Shown: positions 47,055-55,664, numbered from the stretch's first letter. The stretch: 64,000 bases of DNA from Cumulibacter sp047975195 (GCA_047975195.1 JBKEDB010000054.1:21279-85278), one strand, 5' to 3'. The notes: generated by a model from the letters alone, not told the origin. Program-made: numbers and translations.

Positions 47055-48343
47055 CGAACAGCCTGTCCATTCTTCACAGTCAACTCGCCGCGCAGCAGCG
47101 TGTACTTCACACGGCCGGGCAGTTCGAGTCCTTCGTACGGGGTGTTGTAGCTCTTGCTGGCGAGTTGAGCGCCGGAGACGACAACCGAGGTGGTCGGATC
47201 CAGCAGCGTGATGTTGGCCGGGGCGCCAGCCACGATGCCCTGGCCGTGCTCGGCGAGCCGCCCGATCCGGGCGGCGCCCGTCGAGGTGACCGCCGCTACT
47301 CGCTCCCAGTCGACCTCGCCGGCCTCATTGCTCAACGTCATCACGGTGATCGAGAGAGCCTGCTCGAGTCCGAGCATTCCCGGTCGGGCCGCCGACCACT
47401 CACATTGTTTGTCTTCGGCAGCGTGCGGGGCGTGATCGGTCGCGACGATATCGATCGTGCCATCCTTGAGCGCTGCCCGCAGCGCGTCGACATCCTCAGC
47501 GCGGCGCAGCGGCGGATTCACCTTATAGATCGGATCGTAGGTTTCGGCGAGTTGCTCGGTCAGCAGCAGGTGGTGTGGAGTGACCTCGGCGGTGACGTTG
47601 ACCCCACGCGACTTCGCCCAGCGAATGATCTCCACCGACCCGGCGGTCGACAGGTGGCAGATGTGCAGTCGCGACCCAACATGCTCGGCCAGCAAGCAAT
47701 CTCGAGCGATGATGGACTCTTCGGCTACCGCCGGCCAGCCGGTGAGTCCGAGTTTGCCGGATAGCTCCGATTCGTTCATCTGCGCGCCGACGGTAAGGCG
47801 CGGCTCTTCGGCGTGCTGTGCGATGACGCCATCGAACGCCTTGACATACTCCAGCGCGCGGCGCATCAGGCTAGGGTCGCTCACGCAAACTCCGTCGTCG
47901 CTGAAGACTCGAACGTGCGCCGCCGAGTCAGCCATCGCGCCCAGTTCGGCCAACTGCTGACCCCCCAGACCAACCGTGACGGCACCGACCGGGATCACAT
48001 CAACCAGGCCGATCTCGCGGCCGGTGTTGTAGACCTGCTCGACCACACCCGCGGTGTCGGCGACCGGATCGGTGTTAGCCATCGCGTACACAGCCGTGTA
48101 TCCACCGAGCGCCGCCGCACGCGAGCCGGTCTCGATGGTCTCCGCATCCTCACGCCCGGGCTCACGCAGGTGCGTGTGTAGATCGACCAGTCCGGGCAGG
48201 CCGATGAGGCCGGTGCCGTCGATGACCACATCGGCGTCGACGTCGATCGACGGCGCGATCTGGCTGATTACGGCATCGGTGATCAACACATCGACGGCAT
48301 CGCCGCCGAGCGGGTGGACCTGCTGAATGAGCGTGGTGGTCAT
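47051..48343 (-). CDS. pyrC: Dihydroorotase
   Basis: Cyclises carbamoyl aspartate. The 430-residue amidohydrolase has the metal motif GLVDLHTHLREPGRED (~residues 58-73), LHICHLSTAGSVEIIRWAK, TAEVTPHHLLLTEQ and IVATDHAPHAAEDK with the catalytic Asp. ATG 48343 overlaps the pyrB stop by 4 bases; the longer open frame upstream lies inside pyrB. Confidence 0.97.
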   Translation of the reverse strand: MTTTLIQQVHPLGGDAVDVLITDAVISQIAPSIDVDADVVIDGTGLIGLPGLVDLHTHLREPGREDAETIETGSRAAALGGYTAVYAMANTDPVADTAGVVEQVYNTGREIGLVDVIPVGAVTVGLGGQQLAELGAMADSAAHVRVFSDDGVCVSDPSLMRRALEYVKAFDGVIAQHAEEPRLTVGAQMNESELSGKLGLTGWPAVAEESIIARDCLLAEHVGSRLHICHLSTAGSVEIIRWAKSRGVNVTAEVTPHHLLLTEQLAETYDPIYKVNPPLRRAEDVDALRAALKDGTIDIVATDHAPHAAEDKQCEWSAARPGMLGLEQALSITVMTLSNEAGEVDWERVAAVTSTGAARIGRLAEHGQGIVAGAPANITLLDPTTSVVVSGAQLASKSYNTPYEGLELPGRVKYTLLRGELTVKNGQAVR

Positions 48344-49272
48344 GCTGCACCTCCAAGGAGCAGGTAGAGGACGGCCATACGGACGGAAACACCATTGGCA
48401 ACTTGTTGAACGACGGTGGAGCATGCGGAATCAGCGACCTCGGCCGCGATCTCCATTCCTCGATTCATCGGACCGGGGTGCATCACGATGGCCTGCGGCG
48501 CAAGCGATCCGGCGCGCGCCACATCGAGACCGTATCTCCGCGCATACTCCCGCTCGGTCGGAAAGTAGGACGCGTTCATCCGTTCGCGTTGCACACGCAG
48601 CATCATCACCACGTCCGCTTCCGGCAGCGCCTGATCAAGGTCATAGCCGAACGCGCAGGGCCAGGTTTCGATACCAACCGGCAGCAGGGTTGGCGGGGCG
48701 ACGAGGGTGACCTCGGCACCGAGCGTGCGCAGCAGCAGCACGTTCGAGCGTGCGACGCGGCTGTGCAGCACGTCCCCGACGATAGTCACCTTGAGCCCGT
48801 CGAGCCCGTCTCCCACGCCTCGCCCCGCACGCTTACGCATCGTGAACGCGTCCAGCAGCGCCTGAGTCGGGTGTTCATGGGTGCCGTCACCGGCGTTCAC
48901 TACGCTGCCATCGATCCAGGATGCTAACTGCCATGGTGATCCGCTCGCATTGTGCCGGATGACGACCGCGTCGGCACCCATCGCTTGTAGCGTCAGCGCG
49001 GTGTCCTTCAGGCTTTCTCCTTTGGAGACGCTGGAGCCCTTCGCCGAGAAGTTCAGTACGTCGGCGGATAAGCGTTTCGCTGCGAGTTCGAAGGAGATCC
49101 GGGTTCGGGTGGAGTCCTCGTAGAACAGGTTGACGACCGTTCGGCCCCGCAGCGTCGGCAATTTCTTGACTTCGCGGCCCTGCAGGGATGTCTCGATTTG
49201 CTCGGCCGTATCGAGTACGGCGATCGCCTCGTCGCGGCTCAGATCCGCCGCAGACAACAGATGGCGCTTCAC
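48340..49272 (-). CDS. pyrB: Aspartate carbamoyltransferase catalytic subunit
   Basis: Condenses carbamoyl phosphate and aspartate. The 310-residue protein has the phosphate-binding FYEDSTRTRISFELAAKRL (STRTR), the mobile-loop SSVSKGESLKDTALTL, HPTQALLDAFTM and HPGPMNRGMEI. No pyrI regulatory subunit is nearby, as usual in actinomycetes. Overlaps pyrR by 4 bases. Confidence 0.97.
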   Translation of the reverse strand: MKRHLLSAADLSRDEAIAVLDTAEQIETSLQGREVKKLPTLRGRTVVNLFYEDSTRTRISFELAAKRLSADVLNFSAKGSSVSKGESLKDTALTLQAMGADAVVIRHNASGSPWQLASWIDGSVVNAGDGTHEHPTQALLDAFTMRKRAGRGVGDGLDGLKVTIVGDVLHSRVARSNVLLLRTLGAEVTLVAPPTLLPVGIETWPCAFGYDLDQALPEADVVMMLRVQRERMNASYFPTEREYARRYGLDVARAGSLAPQAIVMHPGPMNRGMEIAAEVADSACSTVVQQVANGVSVRMAVLYLLLGGAA

Positions 49273-49889
49273 CGGCCTTCCCCGTTCAGCATTGCCAGCA
49301 CCTCGTGCCGGTCGGGCTGACCGCTCGAGATCACCACGCCGTCGGCGCCATCGATTTCGGAGATGCCCACGAAGATTTGCTCATCGCGCGCGGTGGGGAT
49401 GTTCTTACCGACGTAATCGGCTCGGATCGGCAGTTCTCGGTGTCCGCGGTCAACCAGCACGGCGGCCTGGATCGCCCGCGGTCGGCCCCAGTCGCGCAGC
49501 GCGTCGAGCGCGGCGCGGATCGTACGTCCGGAGTACAGCACATCATCGATCAGGACGACGGTCTTCTGATCAATGCCGCCCTCAGGTTCATATGAATGCT
49601 CCAGCGGGCGTACGCCACGCGTGCGCAGGTCGTCGCGATACAGCGTGATGTCCAGGACGCCGATGGGGAGCCGTTGCGCGGAGAACGCTTCGATCCGGGA
49701 TCGGATGCGCTCAGCCAACTGCTGACCGCGAGTCGGGATTCCGACTAGCACGACGTCAGACGCACCGCCGGTCTTCTCCAGGATTTGGTGGGATATTCGG
49801 TCGACCACGCGAGAAATGTCGTCGGCAGACAGGATGATGCGACCGGACTTACCGGCGCCTCCGTCTGCCGACTCCGGGACGGTGCCCAT
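49269..49889 (-). CDS. pyrR: Bifunctional pyr operon regulator / uracil phosphoribosyltransferase PyrR
   Basis: UMP-sensing RNA-binding protein that represses the pyr operon. The 206-residue protein has the PRTase fold with the PRPP loop VVLIDDVLYSGRTIRAALDAL (~residues 120-140) and LVGIPTRGQQLAERI. ATG 49889 has AAGGAG 7 bases upstream, and the frame above it is not conserved. First gene of the long minus-strand train; a PyrR-binding loop lies at its own start. Confidence 0.96.
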   Translation of the reverse strand: MGTVPESADGGAGKSGRIILSADDISRVVDRISHQILEKTGGASDVVLVGIPTRGQQLAERIRSRIEAFSAQRLPIGVLDITLYRDDLRTRGVRPLEHSYEPEGGIDQKTVVLIDDVLYSGRTIRAALDALRDWGRPRAIQAAVLVDRGHRELPIRADYVGKNIPTARDEQIFVGISEIDGADGVVISSGQPDRHEVLAMLNGEGR

Positions 49890-49904
49890 CGTCGTACTCC
49901 TTCT

Positions 49905-49921
49905 CCGCCTCACGGGACGGG
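49905..49921 (-). promoter_or_regulatory. Candidate PyrR-binding loop at the pyrR ribosome binding site
   Basis: On the minus strand the leader reads CCGTCCCGTGAGGCGG, matching the known PyrR recognition core UCCNGNGAGGC in a short CCG/CGG stem. It directly precedes the AAGGAG ribosome binding site of pyrR. PyrR acting at the ribosome binding site to block translation has been described in mycobacteria, and the same is likely here. No attenuator/terminator pair is seen, which fits that mode. Confidence 0.65.
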
Positions 49922-49945
49922 CCTTAAAGGAACAGATGCAACTAC

Positions 49946-49951
49946 AGACTA
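49946..49951 (-). promoter_or_regulatory. Candidate -10 element of the pyr operon
   Basis: TAGTCT on the minus strand, about 57 bases before the pyrR ATG, would start the message near 49939, giving a short leader that contains the PyrR loop. No convincing -35 at 17 bases. Confidence 0.4.
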
Positions 49952-50012
49952 GCTTCCAGAGCCGCCGCGTTGCACGTCGCCCGGCGCTCGAATCCTGTGT
50001 ACTTACTTACGC

Positions 50013-50339
50013 TCACTTACGCACGAAGCGCAGCCGGAAAGAACCAGGGCCGCGATCGAGGTACTCGATCGCGAAAGCGCCAGGAGTGCGCTGCTCCAAC
50101 TGCGCCAATAACGGAAGCGGGTCATGGTTGGCGCAAATGATCATCCCGTAACCCGGATTGATCGAATCGAGAGCCCCGAAGATCGCGGCATGGCGAATCG
50201 CATGTGGAATCACTTGCACGTCGAGTTGCGGCATGGCCCCGTCCTCCTGGTGCCCGCAGGCGCACCCGACACCGTGCCCGCCCTCGACCTGCGGCAACTC
50301 GCTGATATGGACGGGCTTCGGGTCTCGATCCGCAGTCAT
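50013..50339 (-). CDS. DUF2249 domain-containing protein
   Basis: A 108-residue protein. The DUF2249 domain covers residues ~38-106 (LDVQVIPHAIRHAAIFGALDSI, NHDPLPLLAQLEQRTPGAFAIEYLDRGPGSFRLRF); before it lies a short His/Cys segment HGVGCACGH. Family members are found with hemerythrins, nitrite/NO reductases and their regulators. ATG 50339 has AGGAG 8 bases upstream; a longer open frame upstream is not conserved. It is divergent from the regulator gene at 50407, and intact although the neighbouring structural genes are broken. Confidence 0.88.
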   Translation of the reverse strand: MTADRDPKPVHISELPQVEGGHGVGCACGHQEDGAMPQLDVQVIPHAIRHAAIFGALDSINPGYGMIICANHDPLPLLAQLEQRTPGAFAIEYLDRGPGSFRLRFVRK

Positions 50340-50393
50340 CGTGCTACTCCTATGCCTCGGGTGGTTGTCATACCGGAAACTGGCGACATTTAT

Positions 50394-50399
50394 TACTAT
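50394..50399 (+). promoter_or_regulatory. Candidate -10 of the HTH regulator gene
   Basis: TACTAT ends 7 bases before ATG 50407 in the 67-base divergent region, an AT-rich spot in GC-rich surroundings. TTGTCA at 50365-50370 is a possible -35 but the spacing (23 bases) is too long. No ribosome binding site precedes the ATG, so the message is probably leaderless. Confidence 0.45.
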
Positions 50400-50406
50400 A
50401 GAACTC

Positions 50407-51051
50407 ATGGAAATTCCTCCGGCGTACGGTCCTGCCCCGACTCCGACCAGAGCGATGCCGCCGATGTCGCCACAACGCATGGACTTACTGGACCTGCTGG
50501 CTGCAGAACATGCCGCCCGCACGGTGGACGAATTAGCGCGCTTGAGCAACCTGCATCCGAACACTGTGCGCAACCATCTCGATGGCCTTGTCCTCGACGG
50601 CGTCGTCGAACGATCCAGTGAGCGCAGTGGTCAGCGCGGGCGCCCGTCATGGCGGTACCGCGTTGTTCCCGAACGCATGGCCGGCGCACCGGAATACGTC
50701 GGGCTGGCGATGGCACTGGCAGAGCAGCTGGCGCGAGTCAGTGCTGATCCGGCCCGTACGGCTCGTACCGCCGGAGAAAACTGGGCCGCCCGAATCCCCG
50801 GGGACGGCGATACCCATGCCGACGTCGTAGATCTGCTGGACGATCTCGGGTTCGCCCCCAAACTTGAGGGCGCCAATATCCGACTTGTGCAGTGTCCATT
50901 GTTGTCGGCCGCGCGCGAGAACCCCGAGGTCGTGTGCGGGGTGCACGATGGTCTGATCCGCGCCCGACTACGTCACAGCGAGCAAGCTGGGTGGCTAGAA
51001 CCGTTCGCCGGTCCCGGATACTGCATGTGGCACGGATCCGGCTATGGCTGA
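50407..51051 (+). CDS. Winged-helix transcriptional regulator with Fe-S-type cysteines
   Basis: A 214-residue regulator resembling the SufR-like/ArsR-like group. The winged helix is at ~35-85 (RTVDELARLSNLHPNTVRNHLDGLVLDGVVER and a GRPSWRY wing). The C-terminal effector part holds three Cys (C163, C177, C206) in QCPLLSAARENPEVVCGVHDGL and GPGYCMWH, as in Fe-S sensing members. It is divergent from the DUF2249 gene and its stop overlaps the next gene by 8 bases, so it probably controls this nitrite/NO-related locus. The signal (NO, oxygen or Fe-S status) is inference. Confidence 0.85.
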   Translation: MEIPPAYGPAPTPTRAMPPMSPQRMDLLDLLAAEHAARTVDELARLSNLHPNTVRNHLDGLVLDGVVERSSERSGQRGRPSWRYRVVPERMAGAPEYVGLAMALAEQLARVSADPARTARTAGENWAARIPGDGDTHADVVDLLDDLGFAPKLEGANIRLVQCPLLSAARENPEVVCGVHDGLIRARLRHSEQAGWLEPFAGPGYCMWHGSGYG

Positions 51052-52194
51052 GAGCTCAAGTCGCGACCTCGATGCGCCGCGGTCTGTGACAGGGTCGAGC
51101 GAGCCGACTAGATCGTTGATCCGTGCACGCTGGTTCCGCGCGGCGCTATTGGTTCCGGCGGGCGCTGCGTTGCTCATCGGACTGAATGCCGGGTTGCAGC
51201 GGCTGGGCCTGCCGGCCCCGGTCAATAACGGGCGGCTGGCGAACATGCACGGCACGTTGATGGTGCTGGGTTTCCTGGGAACACTTATCGCCTTGGAGCG
51301 CGCGGTTGCTGCCGGTCGTCTCTGGGCTTACCTCAGTCCGGCACTGTTCGGTCTCGGTGCAGTTGCCACGAGCGCGCCCCTACCTGACGAGGTCGGTAAC
51401 GGACTGCTGTTGGCAGGCGCGTTGGCATTGATCGCAGTGTACGTGCCGCTGTATCGACGACAGCGTGACAATTCGGTCGCGATTCAACTTGTCGGCGCTG
51501 CGATGGCCGCAGGCGCGGCACTTCTGGTCCTGCGCGACGTGGCGGTACCGCTCCTGCTGCCGTGGTTGGCCGGATTCGTCGTGCTCACCATCGGCGGCGA
51601 ACGCCTCGAACTGGCACGGGTCGCCGCCCTGGAGCCATCGGCACCGGGCGCCGTGCTCGCGATCGTCGCACCTACGGCACGGCAAGCGTGCTCGCACTCT
51701 TTTCCGTACCGGTGGCGTATCCGCTTCTCGGCGCGAGTTTGCTGGCGCTGACGGGCTGGCTGGTGCGTTACGACATCGCGCGCAAGACCATCCGTGGTAC
51801 CGGCCTACCCCGCTTCACCGCATTCTGCTTGCTTTCCGGCTGGGGCTGGCTCGGTGTCGCAGGGATGATCTGGCTGCTGAGCCCCGGTATCCCCGCGGGC
51901 ACCGCCTACGACGCCGTGGTGCATGCGATTTTCCTCGGCTTCACGATGTCCATGGTGATGGCGCATGCGCCAATCATCTTGCCGGCCGTCCTGCGGCGTC
52001 CGTTGCCCTACCACGCGGCGTTCTACCTGCCGGCAGCATTACTTCATCTGTCACTACTGATCCGCATCGGCCTCGGCGACGGCTTCGGGTCGACCTACGC
52101 TCGAGACTTCGGTGGTGCGCTGAACGTGGCCGCCCTCATCGCTTTCGCGTTGATCGCGCTCGCGACCCCCACGAGGCAGGCGCTGCGACGATGA
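51044..52194 (+). pseudogene. Frameshifted multi-pass membrane protein of the nitrite-reductase locus
   Basis: Two frames make one protein. From ATG 51044: AALLVPAGAALLIGLNAGL, GRLANMHGTLMVLGFLGTLIALERA, and further membrane helices to LEPSAPGAVLAIVA. Between ~51655 and ~51690 the coding frame moves by -1 (one base lost), and continues from ASVLALFSVPVAYPLLGASL through MSMVMAHAPIILPAVLRRPLPYHAAFYLPAALLHLSLLIR to TGA 52194. Neither half has internal stops. About 380 residues with ~10-12 membrane helices in the intact form, reminiscent of NnrS-like or copper-oxidase-associated membrane proteins. It overlaps the regulator gene upstream and the next gene by ATGA. Confidence 0.75.
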
Positions 52195-53370
52195 GCCGCT
52201 CGTCTTGGCACCTGCGAGTGCACCTTGTCGTCGTGGCGTGGATCGCTGCGCTGGTAGTGCTGGTGGCGACCCACCGCTGGGTGCCCAGCGCCAACTGGCT
52301 GATGATGCACATCTTGCTGCTGGGCATCGCCAGCAACGCGATTCTGATCTGGTCGAGCCACTTCACCCAGGCACTATTGCGCGCGCTCACGCCCGCCGAT
52401 CGGCCTACAGCTCGCGGCGCTCAACGCCGGAACACTTGCGATCATCGCTGGGCGTCTTGCCCAGTCGTCGGCGGCAGTATCTGCGGGCGCAGGATTCGTC
52501 GCAGCCGCCGCCCTCATTCACGCGATACGCCTTGCATTGGCGATGCGTGGTGTCCTCGCTACGCAATTCGGCGCACTCGTGCGGTTCTACGTCTGGGCAG
52601 CGCTTTTCTTGCCGCCAGGAGCCGTTCTGGGGGCATGGCTGGCTACTGGACCAGGCGAGCCGTGGGCGTCACGGGCAGTCATCGCGCACGTGCTGCTCAA
52701 CGTCGTCGGCTGGATCGGGCTTACTGTGTTGGCGACTGTGCTCACGCTCTTCGCCGCGATGCTGCGCACCAAACTGCCGCCAGGCGCCGTCGTGCTTGCC
52801 CAGCGGACGCTGCCGGTATCCGCTGGGGCCACGGCGCTGGCTGCCGCCGGCACACTCGCTGGATTACGCCCACTCGTCGTGGTTCTGCTCTTAGTGGTGA
52901 GCTTGAGCGTCGGTGCCGTGTTGCTGTCAATGGCGCAGTTAGCCTGGCAGAAGCCCCCAGCTTCATACGGCTCGTGGGCAACGCTGTGTGCGATGGCGTG
53001 GCTGGCCGTCGCGTTGATCGCACTCGTCACTGCAGTAGCGGGTTCGGACTCGTGGCCGCAAACGGCCACTCGCTTGGGCTGGCTCGTGCCTCCGTTCACC
53101 ATCGGGCTCGTCGCCCAGGTCCTCACCGCGGCACTGTCGTATCTGCTGCCGGTGGTGCTGCGGGGCGGACCACGCGTGACTCGCGCGATGAACTACGAGT
53201 TTGACCGGGGTCTGGGATGGCGACTGGTGGTCCTCAACCTCGGCGTCCTGCTATTCAGCCTGCCCGTTCCGAGCCTGGTGAAAGTCGCCGGCAGCATGCT
53301 AGGGCTGGTCGGGCTCGCTTCATCCCTGCCGTTGGCAGCTCGCGCGGTACTGATCAGTCGGCGCGCATGA
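52191..53370 (+). pseudogene. Frameshifted second membrane protein of the nitrite-reductase locus
   Basis: From ATG 52191 the frame reads HLRVHLVVVAWIAALVVLVATH, MMHILLLGIASNAILIWSSHFTQALLRA. Near 52404 it shifts by +1: removing one C of GGCCTA would give DRLQLAALNAGTLAII and continue in the frame that holds VGWIGLTVLATVLTLFAAMLR, LVPPFTIGLVAQVLTAALSYLLPVVLRGG and ends RAVLISRRA at TGA 53370. About 392 residues with ~10 helices if restored. Such proteins accompany, or are fused to, multicopper-oxidase/nitrite-reductase domains in actinomycetes; I recall this from the family and did not check it. It overlaps the next gene as ATGA. Confidence 0.75.
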
Positions 53371-54748
53371 GAACGCGCTCTCGTCGCGCGCACCGGGCCC
53401 AGACCAATGGGGAGTGCCGCAGGCGGCTTCGCCGCGGTACTCCTGCTCGTCGCCCTCGCCGTAGCCATAGATCCCACGGCTTTGGGCGACGCAACCTCAG
53501 CGACCAATGGAACCGTAGCTACCGGGAACACCACCGAAGTGACAGTGACCGCCAAGGACATGCGATTCACGCCGGATCACATCGACATGCCGACCGGCGA
53601 TCACTTGATCATCAAACTGCTGAACGCGGACGACACACAGGTTCACGATCTCGTGCTCGACACTGGCCACACCAGCGGCCGACTATCCCCCGGCGAGTCC
53701 GCGACGATCGATGTCGGGGTCGTCGGCCGGGACCTCGGTGGCTGGTGCTCGGTGATCGGTCATCGGCGGATGGGCATGACGATGCAGATCAACACGATCG
53801 GTCGCGATTCCGCGTCCGCCGATTCAGCAGCGACCAGGAAGCGAGTGACGCTGCCGATACCGGCGACGATCCCGCGGCCAATCATATCGATCTGTCCGCC
53901 GACCCACCGCCCAACTTCGTGCCCTACGATCCGAATCTGTCGCCTGCCGCCGGCAACACCACACACAAGGTCACCTTGAAGATCGAGGAGTACCTCGCCG
54001 AGGTCGCCCCGGGGTGACTCAACAGCTGTGGACATTCAGCGGATCCGTCCCAGCGCCGACCCTGCGCGGCAAGATCGGCGACGTATTCGAGGTGACGTTG
54101 ATCAACGACGGGCAGATGGGCCACTCGGTCGTTTTTCACGCCGGCGACGTCTCTCCCGACGCCAACATGCGAACCATCGCTCCGGGCGAGTCACTGGTCT
54201 ATACCTTCACCGCGAAACGCAGTGGGATCTGGCTGTATCACTGCTCGACGATGCCGATGTCCTCGCACATCGCCAGCGGCATGTTCGGTGCTGTGGTGAT
54301 CGATCCTCCAGACCTCGCACCGGTAGATCACGAATATCTATTCGTGCAGTCGGAGTATTACCTCGGGCAGCAGGGCGGCGCAGTCGATCCGCTCGCCATC
54401 GCCACCATGAACCCCGACCTGGTCGTGTTCAACGGCTACGCGAATCAGTACGACGCCGCACCAATCGCCGCGAAAGTCGGTGACCGGGTGCGCCTGTGGG
54501 TGCTCGCCGCCGGACCGAACTTAGGTACCTCGTTCCACGTCGTGGGCAGCCAGTTCGACACGGTATACAAGGAAGGGTCGTATTTGCTCCGCCCCAGCTC
54601 CGGTGGTTCGCAGTCCCTTGATCTTGCGGTCGCCCAAGGCGGATTCGTCGAGCTCCAGTTCACCGCACCCGGAAACTACTCCATCGTCAATCACGTGATG
54701 ACTCTCGCCGAACGCGGCGCGCACGGTACGTTCGGCGTCACCGAGTAG
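53367..54748 (+). pseudogene. Frameshifted copper nitrite reductase-like multicopper protein
   Basis: Pieces in three frames add up to ~460 residues. (1) A membrane anchor/signal (FAAVLLLVALAVAI) and an N-terminal cupredoxin domain with type 1 copper ligands in VHDLVLDTG and GWCSVIGHRRMGM (53407-~53830). (2) HIDLSADPPPNFVPYDPNLSPAAG...IEEYLAEVAPG in the -1 frame (~53830-54014). (3) After a further -1 shift at CCCCGGGG (54007-54014): NirK-like cupredoxins with YHCSTMPMSSHIASGMFG (type 1 ligands), HSVVFH and SFHVVGSQFD (type 2 His). The NirK catalytic Asp is Val. ATG 53367 (MRTRSRRAHR, positive n-region) is in yet another frame from the anchor, or translation begins at ATG 53407. Confidence 0.75.
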
Positions 54749-54776
54749 CGCTGGCCTTCGGAAGCCGGGCGGGGTC

Positions 54777-55589
54777 TTAGAAGTAGCGCAAGACGCAAGA
54801 CTGGCTACCCACGGCGAGTAACTCCCCTGTCTCGGCGTACATGTGGATATCGCCGTGCCCCATTCCGTTCGCGACGCCGTGTGCGTCAATCTCGCACAGC
54901 ACCCAATTCGTAGGCGCTCGACGCACAATCCGCAGCGTGTTGTCCAGGCTGCTGCCGCCTCCTGACTTCCCCATCGCCATCGCGATTACCGCAGGGACTT
55001 GATCGGCGAACAGCGCGAGAGCTGCGACATCTGCGGGCAACCCGCCGGTAAGCCGCATCCACAGACTGATTTTTCCCGACACTGCAGGCATGCCGCGATC
55101 ACGGTGCTCGGCCAGTTCGCCGGCTGGCATCCGCACGTCCATCCGATCGATAAGCCGCGAGTCCGGACCCTGCTCGGGATATAGACCAACGCGCTCGCAG
55201 TCCTCGGGGCGTGGTAATGCTGGCGCGTGGCTCCACTGAGTCGCTACCTCACCGTCGCGGCCGCCGAGCGAGCCGACAACCGTGAGGACCTCTCGCTCGC
55301 CGACCTTCGCGGTGACCCTCCCGTGCGACACAGAGCGCCCGCTGACCGGAACCTGCACTCTGAACTCCAGCTGCTCGCCGAGCCGGGCGAAGGACAGGTA
55401 TTGCGCGGATGCCCAGATGAGCGGGCGACCAGTGGCCTGCTGCATGGCGTCGATTCCAGCGGCCAGCCCCAATCCGCCGTACATGAAGGGTTCCATGCTC
55501 GCCGGACCCACGCATACACCGGAGGTTACTGAAAGTCGCCACACCGACTCATCGTTGGCGGGATCCAGTGTATATAGCTGTTCTGTCAC
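54777..55589 (-). CDS. Acyl-CoA thioesterase family protein (double hotdog)
   Basis: A 270-residue protein similar in layout to TesB-like thioesterases: two hotdog halves (~20-115 and ~165-268), with GGLGLAAGIDAMQQATGRPLIWASAQYLSFARLGEQLEFRV in the first and SLDNTLRIVRRAPTNWVLCEIDAHGVANGMGHGDIHMYAETGELLAVGSQS in the second. Start is GTG 55589 with GAGGAAAC directly before it. It is convergent with the copper-enzyme gene and lies 62 bases downstream of the short-chain dehydrogenase on the same strand. Substrate unknown. Confidence 0.8.
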   Translation of the reverse strand: MTEQLYTLDPANDESVWRLSVTSGVCVGPASMEPFMYGGLGLAAGIDAMQQATGRPLIWASAQYLSFARLGEQLEFRVQVPVSGRSVSHGRVTAKVGEREVLTVVGSLGGRDGEVATQWSHAPALPRPEDCERVGLYPEQGPDSRLIDRMDVRMPAGELAEHRDRGMPAVSGKISLWMRLTGGLPADVAALALFADQVPAVIAMAMGKSGGGSSLDNTLRIVRRAPTNWVLCEIDAHGVANGMGHGDIHMYAETGELLAVGSQSCVLRYF

Positions 55590-55631
55590 GTTTCCTCATT
55601 CTTCAGGTGCAAACGCTCAGTACTCACTGCT

Positions 55632-55664
55632 CAGCGTTCATTGCCCAGCGTTCATTGCCCAGCG
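55632..55664. repeat. 14-base direct repeat
   Basis: CAGCGTTCATTGCC occurs twice in tandem (55632-55645, 55646-55659) and is followed by a partial copy (CAGCG). It spans the stop codon of the short-chain dehydrogenase, so slippage here would change the C terminus. Confidence 0.7.

Noticed and set aside
50158..50406. Extended N terminus of the HTH regulator (open frame from 50158)
   Set aside because: The extra 83 codons overlap the DUF2249 gene on the other strand and resemble nothing; ATG 50407 has a well-placed -10 element and begins just before the winged helix.
51655..54014. Programmed ribosomal frameshifting in the copper-enzyme operon
   Set aside because: Several shifts in both directions over three genes, without slippery heptamers and downstream pseudoknots visible at the sites, are not what programmed frameshifting looks like.
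55632..55664. Start of a CRISPR-like or VNTR array
   Set aside because: Two full 14-base copies without spacers are only a short tandem duplication; no cas genes nearby.
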